A DNA stretch of 64,000 bases from Salvator merianae (Eukaryota; Chordata; Lepidosauria; Squamata; Teiidae). Under the pieces are notes generated by a model. It did not search any database, was not told the DNA's origin, and saw only the letters and a program-made list of their open reading frames with translations. The first letter of the stretch is position 1; every line of letters starts with the position of its first letter. This document shows, in pieces, positions 21,962-34,836 of the stretch. The stretch covers positions 127,755,936-127,819,935 of the forward strand of contig QVOM02000034.1 of the NCBI GenBank assembly GCA_003586115.2. The letters are read 5' to 3'. The position numbers and the translations under genes are program-made.

Positions 21962-24683
21962 GATGAAGTAAGCCTTGACATAATTGGATGTTGTTTGTAA
22001 AATCTGTAAAAAGTGTGGTTGATGGAGTCACCACTGTATCTTGACTTAAATTTTGTGAGGTTGTTGGAGTCCAAATAAATTGCTTTGGGAATTAATTCAG
22101 TGGGCAGGTTTCCAGCTGGACATTTCTGGATCAGACAGCCCTAAGGCTTTCATAGGAATACAGCAATAGACCTCAAAGAGTATTTAAGCCAATAATATTA
22201 AGGAATCCTGTATGTGGCAGCCATATGTTTGAGAGTACATGTATTGCTATTTGATCTTTATGCAAGCACAAAGAATCCTAGAATCTACTTGAGTAAAGCT
22301 CAGACTAATCTTGAAGCAATTCACAAATTGGAGTGTATGGTTACTGTAGAAAAATAGTTTGATAGCTTTCACAATGTTATCCTTTTAAACAAGCAGTGGT
22401 TTGTAAACTAATACTTGTATTTTCTGATGCAATTTATGGATGTATTAGATACATAGATTTTTCAAAATGCATACTTCCTTTCCATAACATATTACTTCTA
22501 GATTTAGAATTGGAAGCATCTTTTACACTTAACACTTGGAAATATTTATATAGTTCTGGTCAGCTTCCAGAAAAACATACAGGCATCTTATTTGTAACAG
22601 TGAGACTTGTTAATGTGTTTTTGGAGGTCTCTGCTGTAACTTGCTCTGGTTCAGAAATGATGCTCCTGGGATTTCCCTCTGTCCTGTTGCTTGTATCTTA
22701 GGTCTGTATTGGGAAGTACATGCATTTTCTTTCCCTCTGGATGATTCTTCTCTCCAGGTAACAACAAAGCAGTGGTGATAAAACCAGCCATCCAGAAAAT
22801 GCAGCTGCCTCTTCCGTTCCCAGATTCTTATGGCATTGTCATGGATTTAGCAAGTCAAAGAGCAATTGCCCTTGTATTGATCTTTGTGGAAGAAGTAAGC
22901 ATCTTTCCTGACACTACCATTACCTCTTTCATAATTCCCAAAGGAAAAGAGTGAAGCTACATACAGAAAACTGGGGTTGTGGGAAGCAGAAAGTGAGATA
23001 GGGTTTCTTCCTTGAAAATCAGACCACATTCTAATATTCCATTCATCGTGGTGGAGAAATAAAAAATCGGATTGTATGCATCCTTAATTATAAAAAGTTT
23101 TTCCCTCACAGAATGGGAAGACATTACTGTTTTCAACCATTAAAAAAGGAAATCTGTTGTGTTTTTTAAAAGTGAAATAATAACCAGACACTGTCATTTT
23201 CCTTTCTGCTTAACTTAAGCCTTATAAAATATTTTTTGCTCCCCCATTCCTGCTCTTGGAGATCTCAGCAGGCAAAGGTGGCAGATGGTTGCAATCTGTT
23301 TTCAATTTAATGCACAGTGGTCAAATAATAGTTTGCATCACTGAAACCTTAAAAAGTCTGTGCTGTGTTTTGCTGTGGCTCACAGATGCTCACCGCTTGT
23401 GCAGAGGACCAAAGGTCCTGCTGACCTAGCTTGCACAGTAGCTACCCAACCATCAAAGGCTACTAGATGAAAGACAAGTCAAGAAATGTGTTCAGTTGTG
23501 TTGATTCAAAGCGGAAAGACCAGTTGGGCAAAGTGTTAGATCTGGATACCCATGCATCCATGGAATAGTTGCAAAGCAGCAGCTGGGGTGCTTTTTAATC
23601 TTTCCTATGCATCTCCTCTTTCCCTCTGTCAGATTTCTAGCATATTTTTGCCACATAGCAAGAGAGGAGACGTTTAAGGGAAGGGGACTGCAGGACAAAA
23701 GCATCATAAGCGGAGTGTCTGATAAACTTGTAACTGTAGCCTCATCTACTAAAAAACAGGATCTGTTAATGACAGCATTTACACCACTTCTCTACTTCTC
23801 TGCTGGCCTTCTGGGTCCATGAATTATTCACTGCTCAGCTCTTAGAAGAATTGAGCTCCTGCTATTTCTCAGAGGTATTAGTTATGAATGTGTGGATTGG
23901 GTTCCCTGACCTATGAAGACATCAATTGGACTTGATGGAAGGAAGTGAATGGTCTCAGTAAGAGTTGAAAAGAAATCTCTAGGAGCTTGTGTGGACCTAA
24001 GTGAATCATATATGTTGAGTATCCAAGGCGCCATGTTGTTTTTCTGTGTGTGAACCTCAGTCTCTGCAAAATTGCTTCACTGTTTGGTGCACCAGTAGTT
24101 AAGAATTAACAAGGTTTTAAAAAAATTGTTTCATGTATGGCAAATTTCCCAGAGTATGGTTGTGAGCCCCTCATCGGTTGGAGAGAAATTTAGATGGGCT
24201 GCAGTGGAATTTTGTCGTATGTTTTATATTATAAAACTTCAGTATAACATTTATGTGAAAGATTATTTTCCAGAGCAGGGGGCCAAGGGTAGGTGGCTCA
24301 TCAGATCTTCAGGTCGTTGATGGGTGGGTTGCAAATCACCAAAGTTTGGGAAACAGTGGCATATAGTATTGAATCCAGTCTTGGTTTGATACACTGAATA
24401 TGTGTGATTTGTTTTCGAACAGATGTGTAGTATTTCAGTATAGAAAGAACTCGCAAAAGGTAGGCCGCTGTTGTAATATTATGCACAGAAGGCTTGAAAG
24501 ATGCCGTTAATCCTGATATTCATGACTGGAAAGATTTCAGTTATCTCAGCATTCATTTTCTTAACTGGGCAATTCAGATGTAATAGGGGAGGATGGTTTC
24601 CAGCTATGGAGATGAGCCTTATGTTTACTCTGCTTATTCCTCTCTACTTTTTGTTTTTCTCTGGGTAGCCAGGTGAGAAAACC

Positions 24684-24936
24684 AGGCTGCATCCAGACAT
24701 CACCTATTTATCACACTATATTTGGATATTCCAGAGTATCCAAATACAGAGTAATAAATAAGTGACATCTGGATGCAACTGTAGTGTTTAGGGCATCCTT
24801 GGGGTATACAGTAACTGTGGTTGCATCCAAATGTCACTTACTCGTTCCACTGTTTTTGGATATCCTGGAATGAAGCACTCCTGGGAGTGTTTCATTTAAT
24901 ATCCAGAAATAAGTGAGTGACATCTGGATGCAGCCT
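24684..24936. mobile_element. Two adjacent hairpin-element copies
   Basis: AGGCTGCATCCAGACATCAC to GACATCTGGATGCAACT (24684-24780) and a second, more diverged hairpin (about 24818-24936) stand side by side, separated by about 37 bp. Both carry inverted arms with ATTTGGATATTCC-type or TTTGGATATCCTGG-type cores. Confidence 0.65.
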
Positions 24937-25324
24937 GTACCAAGTAACACTATATTTGTACCCCATGAAGTTTTTTTATGGAGGCCAAAAAATAAAAACA
25001 AAGAATCTCTTTTTTGGTTCAGGATTTTAATTAACTCGCTTACTTTAGCCAGTCATATCTGTAACAGTGGCTGTGATTACTTCAATTCCAATTCCCTGCT
25101 GCCTGGCTTTGCCTTACTTGGGCTTCTGGTGTGAGTCTCATTGAAATGGAGGTCGGTCAGAGTTTGCTTACTAGTACTGACCTTTTACTGAATGGTAACA
25201 GTTTAGATTAACCAGCTAATGTATGTTAAGAATCTTTTAAGGTAAAATAGCGTCTTCTGTAAGATTGTTGGATAGGTTTTTAGTGCAAAAGGATCATACA
25301 TGTAGAGTGGTATAAAACAGTTCT

Positions 25325-25630
25325 AAGGCCGTGATCAGACTACCTTGTCAAAGTGAGAGGCATATGCATTGGGGACCTGAGCATCACATGAGTGCTTACA
25401 CCTGTCATTTGCACTCTGTCAGGTGCGTGCACCTGTCATTTGCGCTGGAAGGAATGATGCATTCTCTCCTTCTCCCGCTGAACTGGGTGCCTGTGCGATG
25501 CTGCCCTGTGGTGGTGCAGCATCAGAGCGGTTGCCCATATTTGCAATCATAAATCACACTGCATGGCACTGGACCTATGACATTAGCAGCAGGCCATTGC
25601 CACTTTCACCAGCCCATCTGATCAAGATTT
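25325..25630. other. Possible inverted-repeat DNA element
   Basis: GGCCGTGATCAGACTA at the left and CCCATCTGATCAAGAT at the right can pair over a short TGATCAGA core. CpG content is higher than in the flanks. The call is tentative; no target duplication was found. Confidence 0.3.
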
Positions 25631-27637
25631 AGGTTTTAGCATAGTTATATCTGCAGAGCCACTTCAAAACATTTCATATTACATAGTATACAAAGATGTT
25701 TTCTGTTCTCTTCACTAAATAATATTGAAATAAATACTGATAGTTAAATTATTGAGTCTCTTCATCGTCATCAGTTGGATTACTTAAGTGATGAATGCCT
25801 ACATTTTTCTCATTTCTAGTTACCAGTCTTTTCCTGTGTTTGTTAGATGTCCTGTTATATTTTATTTCTGCCAGAAGGTTATCAGAAACAGTCACAAAAA
25901 CTTGAAAGCACTGAGAACTTTTTCACATCTAGAAATGAAGTATGGAGCACCATTTTTTCTTCGTAGGAAAACAAGAACAAAACTAGAATTCTGCTCCAGG
26001 AAGCTTATTTCAGTGAATTAAGGTTGCAGTAATTAAAAATGTATAAGCACAGTAACCGTTCCAGTCTCCTTATAAGTGTGATTTATGCATTCAGGAGTCT
26101 TGAAATGCACAACCTGGGAATTACTGGTGTGGACCTTTTCCCCTCTCACTTAATTTTTTTTTTCTAGTATATACGTAATGTTTTGGTAACATTCGTTTCC
26201 TCGGCACTGACATGGGCCAGACAAGCACCGTATTATGAAATAATGAGCTGTAGCCCAGTCTGCTGAGAAGGGCTTCTTTAGTGGATAAATTCTGAACAGA
26301 AAAATAGTACACTGTACCAGTGCTGCACTGTGAATATGATGGACCTTAAGTCAGATTAATGTTAGTTTGTTCAAAATCTCTGTTGCTGGGATGGGGGGAA
26401 ACAGGCCCAAACACAGTAGTTCTTCTCTGTTTAGTGGATCACCTTAATTAGCTTATCAGTGTTCTGGTTTGAACCTCTCCTCTGAATTGATACCACTGTT
26501 CCGTGTATAAACGTTACACTTGCCTTGAACAGGAAATCCTTCGGGACCACATTTTTAAACTGTTATGCCTTGTATAAACAGTAAAGGTTACTGAAACAAC
26601 CTAGCTAAGATCATTAGCTGTAGCTCACAAAAGGGTAATGATTGCCTTAATGTGTTCTGTTGAACATTTTTCCTGGAATTTAAGGCCATCGAATTACTCA
26701 TCTTGAAAGTAAAAACATCTGAGGAGTTCCAAGAATGGTTTGACAAAGTAAAGCCTTGGTTTTATTAGCAGTTGCAATGCCCTTTTGCTAATTAAGTCAG
26801 AGGTTATCAGATCATTATCTTGGGTAGATGGAAAGTGATGTGGGGATTCCTTTCTGGCATACACTTAAAGTGGTTGCCTGCCTTGCCTGCCCCAAAATAC
26901 GGTGATTATCCCAATGAGGAGTTGTTTCAGACTGGTGAGATCATAGCTGTCTGCTTGGCAGGCTCCAGCTTAGAGTCATTCATGCAAAATAAAGTTATTG
27001 CCAGAATTCTTCTTCACATACCTGTGTTTTGAAGGAGGTCAAGAGATCTTTTGTTTGGTATTTTCTCCTAGTGGGAATTTTCCTATTATGGTTCTGTGAT
27101 TAAAAGTCTCTAATAAAGCATGCCTAAGCTTTGCAGCAGCAGAGCAAAAGTGTTATATTTGGCTTGGGACCAAATGGGGGAAAATTTGAGGCAGAAAAAA
27201 AGATCTGCAAGCCGATTGAGGCAGTAATAGTCTGCCATCAAGTGGCATTTGAAGTAATGGGCTGAGGGTGGGTGCATTGTAAAGCTTGACTTTGTGGGAC
27301 AGTAGAGACACGTGGATGTGTTGATTACTAGGTTAAAAGAAAATGGCATTTATGGGGGAGCTCAGGTGATGAGCTGGCCACAAAGATGACAGGGATGCGT
27401 GCGTGGCCCCGCAACTGGGCAGGATACCCTTCACTTCTTTGGAAGTGAAAATTAAAACTTAGAAGCATCTGAGAACCACAGGTATTTAACATGAATCTTC
27501 ATTCAGTATCTGATTCTCTATAGTTGAAGACACCTGTAATAGAAAATATAATTCCCAGTGCATGTCATGAGACCTTTGGGTATAAGATGGGATAAAAATG
27601 CAAATAAACAAATACATAAATATGGCCCCAGGTTTGC

Positions 27638-27642
<5 letters not shown>

Positions 27643-27674
<32 letters not shown>
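27643..27674. repeat. (GT)16 microsatellite followed by TATC-type repeats
   Basis: A pure GT run passes into an imperfect ATATCT stretch to about 27705. Confidence 0.95.
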
Positions 27675-27675
<1 letters not shown>

Positions 27676-28664
27676 TATATCTATATCTATGTCAATATCT
27701 ATATGCCTACCATAGTGCTCATCTTGCTCACATCCCATGGCTTGAGAAAACTGCTCACCCCTTCCTCATGGTGCATTCATTTTTTTGTATTGATAAACTT
27801 TGGGGTTTGAGAATTGGGAAGACACAGATTTTTCGGTGGAATCTCTGGGTAGTGTTTCCTGATGTCAAATCATAGGGGCTGAAAGTACAGCTGAACTGAG
27901 TGAAGGGTGGACACTTCTTTATAAGCCTCTAACTTTCATATATACCATGCAACAAGGTGTCAGTGCTGACGTAAATTCTTTTGGGTTTCAGTTGCTGTCA
28001 TCATGTGCAGCATAACCTGCAATCAGGACTGATGGAAACGGTAGCAAACAACATCTGAAGATTGACGAGTCTGCTGTGTACAGTATTGTTTTTGAGAAAA
28101 TAGAAGTGTGGAGCATTTTTAATACAGGAGTGTAATTATTTAAAAAAAAAAAAGCCATCAACAAGTAAATAAAATTGGGGTCTTTTGTATATGTCTGTTA
28201 AGATGCACAGTTGGTTCGATGGCTCCTCCCCAATGTGGTTCAGAATCAAAAGAAAGTTACTTCCTCTCCAAGTGAACTGCTAAGAGATGTTAATTCTGTT
28301 TCCTGATGACAGCAGATGTTTATGCCTGTGTATTGATAGCCAACAGTGGATTCATGTTTACTAAATAAGGTACCCTGCATATATTGCCAGACGTGGAGGA
28401 ACTCCAAGATTTGCAAGGCAAGAAGATAGCTCTAAGAGGGACTTCCTAGTAACTCAGTGAGAACAAGGCATGCTGAATGGTCAGAGAATGCTGTCTAGAT
28501 CAAGGTGGGGGAGCACTACAGACAGTTGAGCATCCTAGCAGATGGCATGGCTGACTTACAAGAATATCATAGTACTCCAGTTACTGAATCTTCAGAAGGG
28601 TATTTCTTCCATTTACAAATATGAATATATCTTGTCAAGCTGGATTAGGAGTGAGAAAGATCTT

Positions 28665-29195
28665 CCTTAAGAGGAAAGGTTGGTAACATCTAGGGCCTTT
28701 TGGTCTAGGAGGGAGCCATGACAGAGGTGTATAAAATTATGCATGGTGTGTACAAAATAGATTGGGAAAGGGGGGGAAGCACTTCTCCCTAAATACTAGA
28801 ACCAAAGGTTATCTAATGAAGCTCAAGGCTGGATGAATCAGGACATAAACAGGATTTATTTTAATTTTTAATCAATACATAGTTAAATTTTAAAATTCAT
28901 TCCCATGAAATATGGTGTTGTCAGCTAGCTTGGATGGTTTCCAACAAGATTTGGATCAATTCGTGGAAGTCAAAGCTGTCAGTGGCCACTAGCCTGATGG
29001 CAGTAAGACAAGGTATATCCCTGAATGCTAGTTGCTGAGAAATTGCATGCAGAGCAATGCAATACAGCAGAGCAAGCTGTATGTTTTTGTCCTGCTGGTG
29101 GACTTCTTTTGTACCTGCTTGGCCACAGAGAGAACAGACTGCTAGACTAAATTGCGTATGGTTCTGATCCAGTGAACACTTCTTATGTTCTTATA
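28665..29195 (+). mobile_element. CR1-type LINE fragment, ORF2 end plus 3' UTR (copy F)
   Basis: This plus-strand copy starts in decayed ORF2 sequence (G-V-x-N-Y-A-W-C-like remnants of the V-Y-K-I-M-H-G motif) and ends in TTCTTATGTTCTTATA, the octamer tail typical of the family. Many stops and indels mark it as old. Confidence 0.7.
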
Positions 29196-30664
29196 ATAAA
29201 TAGTGTTTCAACATAGTAGCTTCCAATGAGATTTTTCTTTGGTTAGAAAGCAGTTGTTGTATGACACTGCAAAAAACATTACTTGAAAGCTGTTTGCCAG
29301 GGAACTGTATTTACAGTGTCTTCCCTTGTCATCTTAAGCTTCTTCTCCATGGATTAGGACTTCTGAGGTTGTCTTTGGAGTTTGGGAAAGCTATGCTGTG
29401 ACAATAATATGAGTAAGAAGCCTTAGAGCACTTCTGCCTAAAGTTCTTTTCATGTCTCTTTGGATATCATTGTCTAAAATTCCCAGCGCTGCACAGGGCT
29501 CTTTCCTTGAAATGTGCCTGTTGGACCTGTTGGCCAGCTCAGATGCAAAAGAAGTACGGTTGGACCATGACTGTAGGACTTGACAGGCCACTTAGTAGGA
29601 ATGAGGTTCATCATATACTTGTTTTTTTCTTAGGGTAGGCTTACATAAAAGTGATTGCTGATTTGACACCACATTTTTTTTTTGTTAGTTTCTACTCTAC
29701 ATAAAAAATAAATGGTCACCTCCTCCTTTACAATACCATATCCTTCATTTTTTGAAGTTTCAGTCAGTGCTCCATGGCTGTGAGAAAGCTGTTTGGCCAG
29801 ATGTGTTTTTTCTGTACCAATTGGTATAGTCTTTACAAAGCATTTTTATTAGAAGAATAAATTTTAATTGTTTAACTTAAAGCTGTGGTAAATCTAAATC
29901 AAGATACTACTTAGAAGATCTTCTAAGAAATAAACTAGATGGCCAGTTGCTGAAACAGAGAAAACTGCTGCAAAAATGTTAAAAGGGATTAAGGCTTGCA
30001 TTTAACACTCCACTGCTTGTAAAAAGCACTTTATTTGACCCCTGCAGTGGATAAGTCATGTGTTGGCAAATACACCTGAATGGGTTTAAATTCCAGTATA
30101 AGCTCAAAATGTGCACAATTGTATTGAATTATTTATTATATAAGGTACTTTACAAGCATATAGTAAAGGTAGCTAGGGTATGAAATAACCGCTAATTCCG
30201 ATGACGTTTTCATTTCTGATGTCTTCCATCTGCAGTTTTCCCATCAGTGCAAAACCTCCTAAAGGCATGACTAAAAATATTATGTGGTCCCCACAGTACT
30301 TGATGTATCAGCAAAAACTGGCTATTGTTGTGTTAAAGTGAGAATTTATGGCTTAACTATCAGAAAATAAATACACACCCTAAAATGGAAATCACTAAGC
30401 CTGAAACATTCCACTGTACAGTCTTTTATAAATAAAGCTGCTAGCAATTGATATGGATCACAGAATAATCTTGTTTTGTATTTGAGCTAGTATCTTTGAG
30501 CTTTGTGAGCAGTACACTTAATCTTTTTCACGTTTTCCTTTCCCTGCTGTCAAAGATCAGTGTATCTGGGGCTTGAAAAAATAAATCTAACCTTGGGCCA
30601 TAAAACAGATCAGGTCTTCAATATGCTTGTGTAGGTGATGAAAGGCTAGAAAATACATGAAAAT

Positions 30665-30745
30665 TAATCAAGGGGGTCTAGTAGCACCTTAGAGAGTAAC
30701 AGAAAGAAAAGTTGGTAGCATAAACTTTTGTAGACTCAGCCTACT
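30665..30745 (+). mobile_element. Copy of the small retroposon found at TSEN15 exon 2
   Basis: TCAAGGGGGTCTAGTAGCAC through GACTCAGCCTACTTCC matches the minus strand of 3252-3339 almost throughout. It abuts a CR1 3' fragment. Confidence 0.7.
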
Positions 30746-30751
30746 TCCAAG

Positions 30752-30885
30752 GTAAGTGAAGGTTTTGCCTTTACATGCTGCTTAAGAATGCCCAGAAGCA
30801 AGTGGTGGACCACTGTCTGAGACAGGATGGTGGATTGATGAGCTGTGGCCCAGTCCAGCAAGGTTCCTCTTACATTCTTACATTC
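30752..30885 (+). mobile_element. CR1-type LINE 3' fragment (copy G)
   Basis: GTGAAGGTTTTGCCTTTACA, then AGAATGCCCAGAAGCAAGTG, then CTCTTACATTCTTACATTC is a plus-strand CR1 3' end with its tail. Confidence 0.7.
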
Positions 30886-31279
30886 TTTCTCTCTTGTTAG
30901 GCTAACTGCAGACGTCTCTTACCAGTCACACATTTTTGGTACACTCCAGAATAAAGCCCTCTCGCGATTAAAACACATTGCGTATGTGTTTTGTTGATGT
31001 TTCAGGTTTTCAGCCCAGTGAGGTGAGATGATGCCCTTCTACGTGATTTCTTTATGTGCCCCACCCCCTCTGTGTTTACTAGCTCAGGACTGGTCCAGCT
31101 GCTAGGAACACAGAGAGTGACAAGTGGCTAATGAAAGGCACAATAAAATTGTGCCGCCTCTCCTTGGAAGAGGGGGAAAAAAGGAAAGAACCCATGTGGT
31201 TTCTTCCAAAGACGTTTAGAAATGTCATGTGCTGTTAAGAGGGAAAAGGCACCCGGCAATCTCGCCCTGCCCCCCAAGA

Positions 31280-32070
31280 TGCCCCTTAGAGAAAGCAAGA
31301 GCTGGTTGAGGGTGCAGCAGGCAAGTTCCATGCATGACAGGTTGAGGTGCTGTCTTCCTCTGTGCCTGCCTAAGGTGCCTTTCCTGTGCTGGTCCAAAGT
31401 GGCCCTGAGCCCGCTGCCTGCCTCCCTCCCTCCCTCCCAAGCCATGCTGCTGCCTGTGCACTGTTTGGCTGTTGTCCTGCCTTTTCATGTCCCAGGTGAT
31501 GATGGCCACCGTCCTGTCTTCTCTGTACTGCCATGGAGAGCACATGACAACAGGGAGCAGTAGAAGGCAGAATGGGAGCCATTACATAGAAAGCACTGTA
31601 CAAACTCTTTCCCTTCCCATTCCTTACTGCCTCCCTGAGGGGCACTCTGCTGCTAGAGCATGAGCAGTGGGGGACGAGGCGAAAGAGGCCGCGGAGGAGG
31701 AAGTGGAGGAGGTGGTGGCCGCCTCCTTAGAGACTAAGTTCTTGAGGGAGGCAGAAAGGGAGGGGAGGGGGAGGGAAAGATTTGTACATGTATTCTATGC
31801 AATGGCTGCCATTCTGCTTTCCTCTGTGCCCGGTTCTCATGTGTTCTCTGTGGCAGTGCAGAGGAAAGGCAGGATGTCAGCCAAAGCATAAGCAACAACA
31901 TGGCTCTCCAGGGTGGAAGAGGGGGGGGAAGAGTTTCAGGCTACATCGGTGAGCTCAGGGCTACACCGGACTGGCTGCAGAGAGGCATCTCAGGTGGGCA
32001 TGGAGTGAAGCTGCACCTGGACCCTACTGTGTCCTCATCGGTGCCTCTCCCTCTTCCTTCTAAGAGGGTG
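31280..32070. repeat. Large imperfect inverted repeat (foldback)
   Basis: Two GC-rich arms, about 31280-31636 and 31745-32070, pair as reverse complements around a 108-bp GGA-rich loop. For example CCATTACATAGAA (31579-31591) pairs with ATTCTATGCAATGG (31792-31805), and GTACTGCCATGGAGAGCACA (from 31525) pairs with the block ending at 31859. Weaker pairing seems to continue outward to about 31110 and 32235. It may be one foldback element or two opposed copies of one repeat. Open frames on both strands inside it look incidental. Confidence 0.75.
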
Positions 32071-32280
32071 ACAGTGATGCTCTTCCCAGAAGCAGACGCT
32101 GCAGGAGATTGATTTCTGGGTAGCTTCTGCTCCCCACACTCCAGTCCATTCCCATCTCTGTTCTCATGTAATGTTGCAGAAGGGCTCCAATTTCGTAATA
32201 AAAGTTTAATCTGCAGTGAGAGTTCTTTTGTACTGCAACAAAATCTGTGCTGTTGGGTGTCATTAGTGTAGAACAGTATC

Positions 32281-32514
32281 CTGAGTACCAGAGGCGTAGT
32301 TAGAATTTTTGCCGCCGGGGCCACACGGCAGCAGAGGAGCACAAGCAAGGACGCCCTGCCCTGCAGCCTCCTACCCCCACCGCCCCCCGATAACTGCTGG
32401 CCAGCTCCGCTCATGCTCCGGAGTAACTTTGCATGCTGGGAAGGCCCGGGATGACGGACTGCCCAGGGTGGATCGCCCCCCCTCAGCCCCCCTTCCTATG
32501 CCACTGCTGAGTAC
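32281..32514. mobile_element. hAT-like non-autonomous element with 8-bp target duplication
   Basis: The element occupies 32289-32506, begins CAGAGGCGTAG and ends CTATGCCACTG (9 of 11 inverted matches). It is flanked by perfect 8-bp direct repeats, CTGAGTAC at 32281-32288 and 32507-32514. An 8-bp duplication and CAG-starting ends are hallmarks of hAT transposons. The interior is GC-rich and non-coding. Confidence 0.85.
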
Positions 32515-32576
32515 CCTGGTCATGTGTGGCAAAGCAAATATTATTCTGACATAATTACAGGGGTCTGGATGTACCC

Positions 32577-32650
32577 TTAGTCTCTAAGGTGCTACTAGAC
32601 CCTCTTGCTTACTGAGCCAGACTAACACAGCTACATCTTTGAATTTTACC
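32577..32650 (-). mobile_element. Copy of the small retroposon, with extra 5' part
   Basis: TAGTCTCTAAGGTGCTACTA followed by GACCCTCTTGCT is shared with 3252-3339. It continues into GAGCCAGACTAACACAGCTA, a part the other copies lack. Confidence 0.6.
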
Positions 32651-34699
32651 ACTGTGGAAAGCACCAAATTCATCCAGATGATATGAAAATTAAGTTTTAA
32701 TTGAATTACTGTATTTTGGAATAAATTTATCTCATATGAAGGACTATAGAGTGCCTTGCCTTTTTTTGGCCTTTACTACAAACAGCCATGTTTCACTGGT
32801 GTTGTACTTGGTGCCATTTTACTTTTTTGCCCTTTATCTTAGTTACCTATCTATTAATTTAATCTGAATGACAGATGTAATCACATCTGTCAGGGATAAC
32901 TTAGTATATCAGAAATGCTGTTTTATGAAAGTTCATAAGGAAAAACTACTGGATCAGCAAAGCCCAGTGAGCAAATGAAACTGATAAGTGTGCGAAGAAC
33001 GATGAAGATTTTAAAAATCGTACATAGAAGCAGTTGCCAGTAGGGCAACAAAATTGCATTACAGGTATTTTGAAGCTGCTCAGTCCAAATGCTGTAAAAG
33101 ATTGTTTCGGTTGTGTCAAATGCATCACTTGAGAGGCGAGTTATTAAAGCTGGAGAACGGTCAGTGTGCTTCATACTTACTAAAACAGGAGAGGTCTTTA
33201 TAAAGTTATTAAGCTTAGCATGGTCTGCAAGCAGTGGTCTTCAACCAACCAGTTTATTTTTCTAGTTTAAAAATATATCAGTTTCCATCACTAGAAAGGT
33301 ATATGCAACATAATATATGTGTTTCACAGTGAATGCACATATTGAATACTGTGTATTTGTGCATTCATTGTAATCTAGATAAATGTATTTTATTGTGTGA
33401 AGTGTTGATTGCTGTCTTTGGTAGTAGTAGGATCCAACCTTAGCAAAATAAAGTCCTTCATATTTATGGACAACTTCTTTGGGTGTGATCACACAGGGGG
33501 TTTGGGGGGTGTTCCTTTTCTGAGATCACCCCATTTGTGGATGAGGGGAAAATCCCTATATCACATAGTAAGACACTGGTGACTTACCTTCCCTCTTTGT
33601 CACCTTCCTTTCTTGCTTCCCATAGGCCACTGCTGGCCGATTTTTCATGGTGGGAGCAGGCTGGGATTGGCTAAGAGCCTCCATAACCTCCCAGCCCATC
33701 CAGCTCTTAACTCCTTCCTGCCCTGAGAGTGATATTTTTGCATCTGCAGCAAGGATGCAGACACAGAGGCATAGGGATGGGGTAAGTGTTTCTTTTATAT
33801 TTTCCATCTGTCCCAAGAACCTCAGACAGATGCACCTGTTTTTTTGTGTGAAGATCATACTCTTTATTGCCTGCCTGCTGAGAATATAGCCTATCATCAT
33901 GCTGTATTCTCCCCTCTGTTTCACGTGAGAGAATGCCCTGCTGACAAGTCCTGTTCTTTGGACTCTTCCTCTGTGAGCAGACTTAATATTTGCACAGGAC
34001 AGGATAATTGTGTATATATACTGAGTGTTGGGTGTCAGGAATTGAATGTAGTAGGTCTAGCAAAGGGAACTTCCTCAGAATAACCTTCTGTAATAACTTT
34101 ATCCTTGGAGGATACATAAAAAAGAGTGAATCTATTAGTTCTTTTAGGTTGACTTGGTCTGTGTTCACACTAAAAAAAAAGAACCTCTGAGATAGCTTAG
34201 AGCTTGATCATGCACACACGAAAGGATGTCCCCTGTGTGATTTTGGATTGCAGTCATCAAACGTTATATGCATATATGTGACTTACTGTGTTCCGAAGAG
34301 TCATTATGTGCAACCTTTATGTAATCTGATGTTTACAACTCTGAGAATGACCTATGATTTTTGGTTGGGTTGGGCAGGAGAGAACATTAGCTGATAGAAA
34401 ATGCTGACACTAACTATTGGCCAGTCATGGTGCCTGAACACTTGAGGTGGAAAATCAACCAATCAGGGTGGCACAAAACCCAGTGAGTGACTGGCCAATC
34501 ACCCATCATCAAGGGATGGCATTACCAGACTTGAAGACAAAGATGGACTATTGTATGAACAAGAGATTTAGAGTTTTTAGCACTCCACAAGGAACTTCTT
34601 TGACAACGTTTTGTTTTTGTTCGATTATGTATGGAACAGAGAAAGTCACTGTAAAATATCGATATTTGATCATACCCTTAGAGATGGTTCACAGGTGGA

Positions 34700-34836
34700 C
34701 TCATTGACATCTCAGTTTTCCCCTTTCATGAAGATTTTGGACTAGAAAAGGAGAATCAGACAGAAATGGAACAAGAACATGAGGGCCACACAGTACTGCC
34801 TCTGAGGTGCTTTTTTGTTACATGTGATCACAGCCT
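34700..34836. mobile_element. Half of an inverted-repeat element, TGATCACATG family
   Basis: The right end, TTGTTACATGTGATCACAGC, is inverted relative to 50591-50625 (GACTGTGATCACACGTAAC). The left partner was not located, so the left boundary is approximate. Confidence 0.45.

Noticed and set aside
31128..32554. Many overlapping open frames on both strands in the GC-rich foldback region
   Set aside because: Several frames are open at once on both strands, and the two arms are inverted copies, so these follow from base composition and structure.
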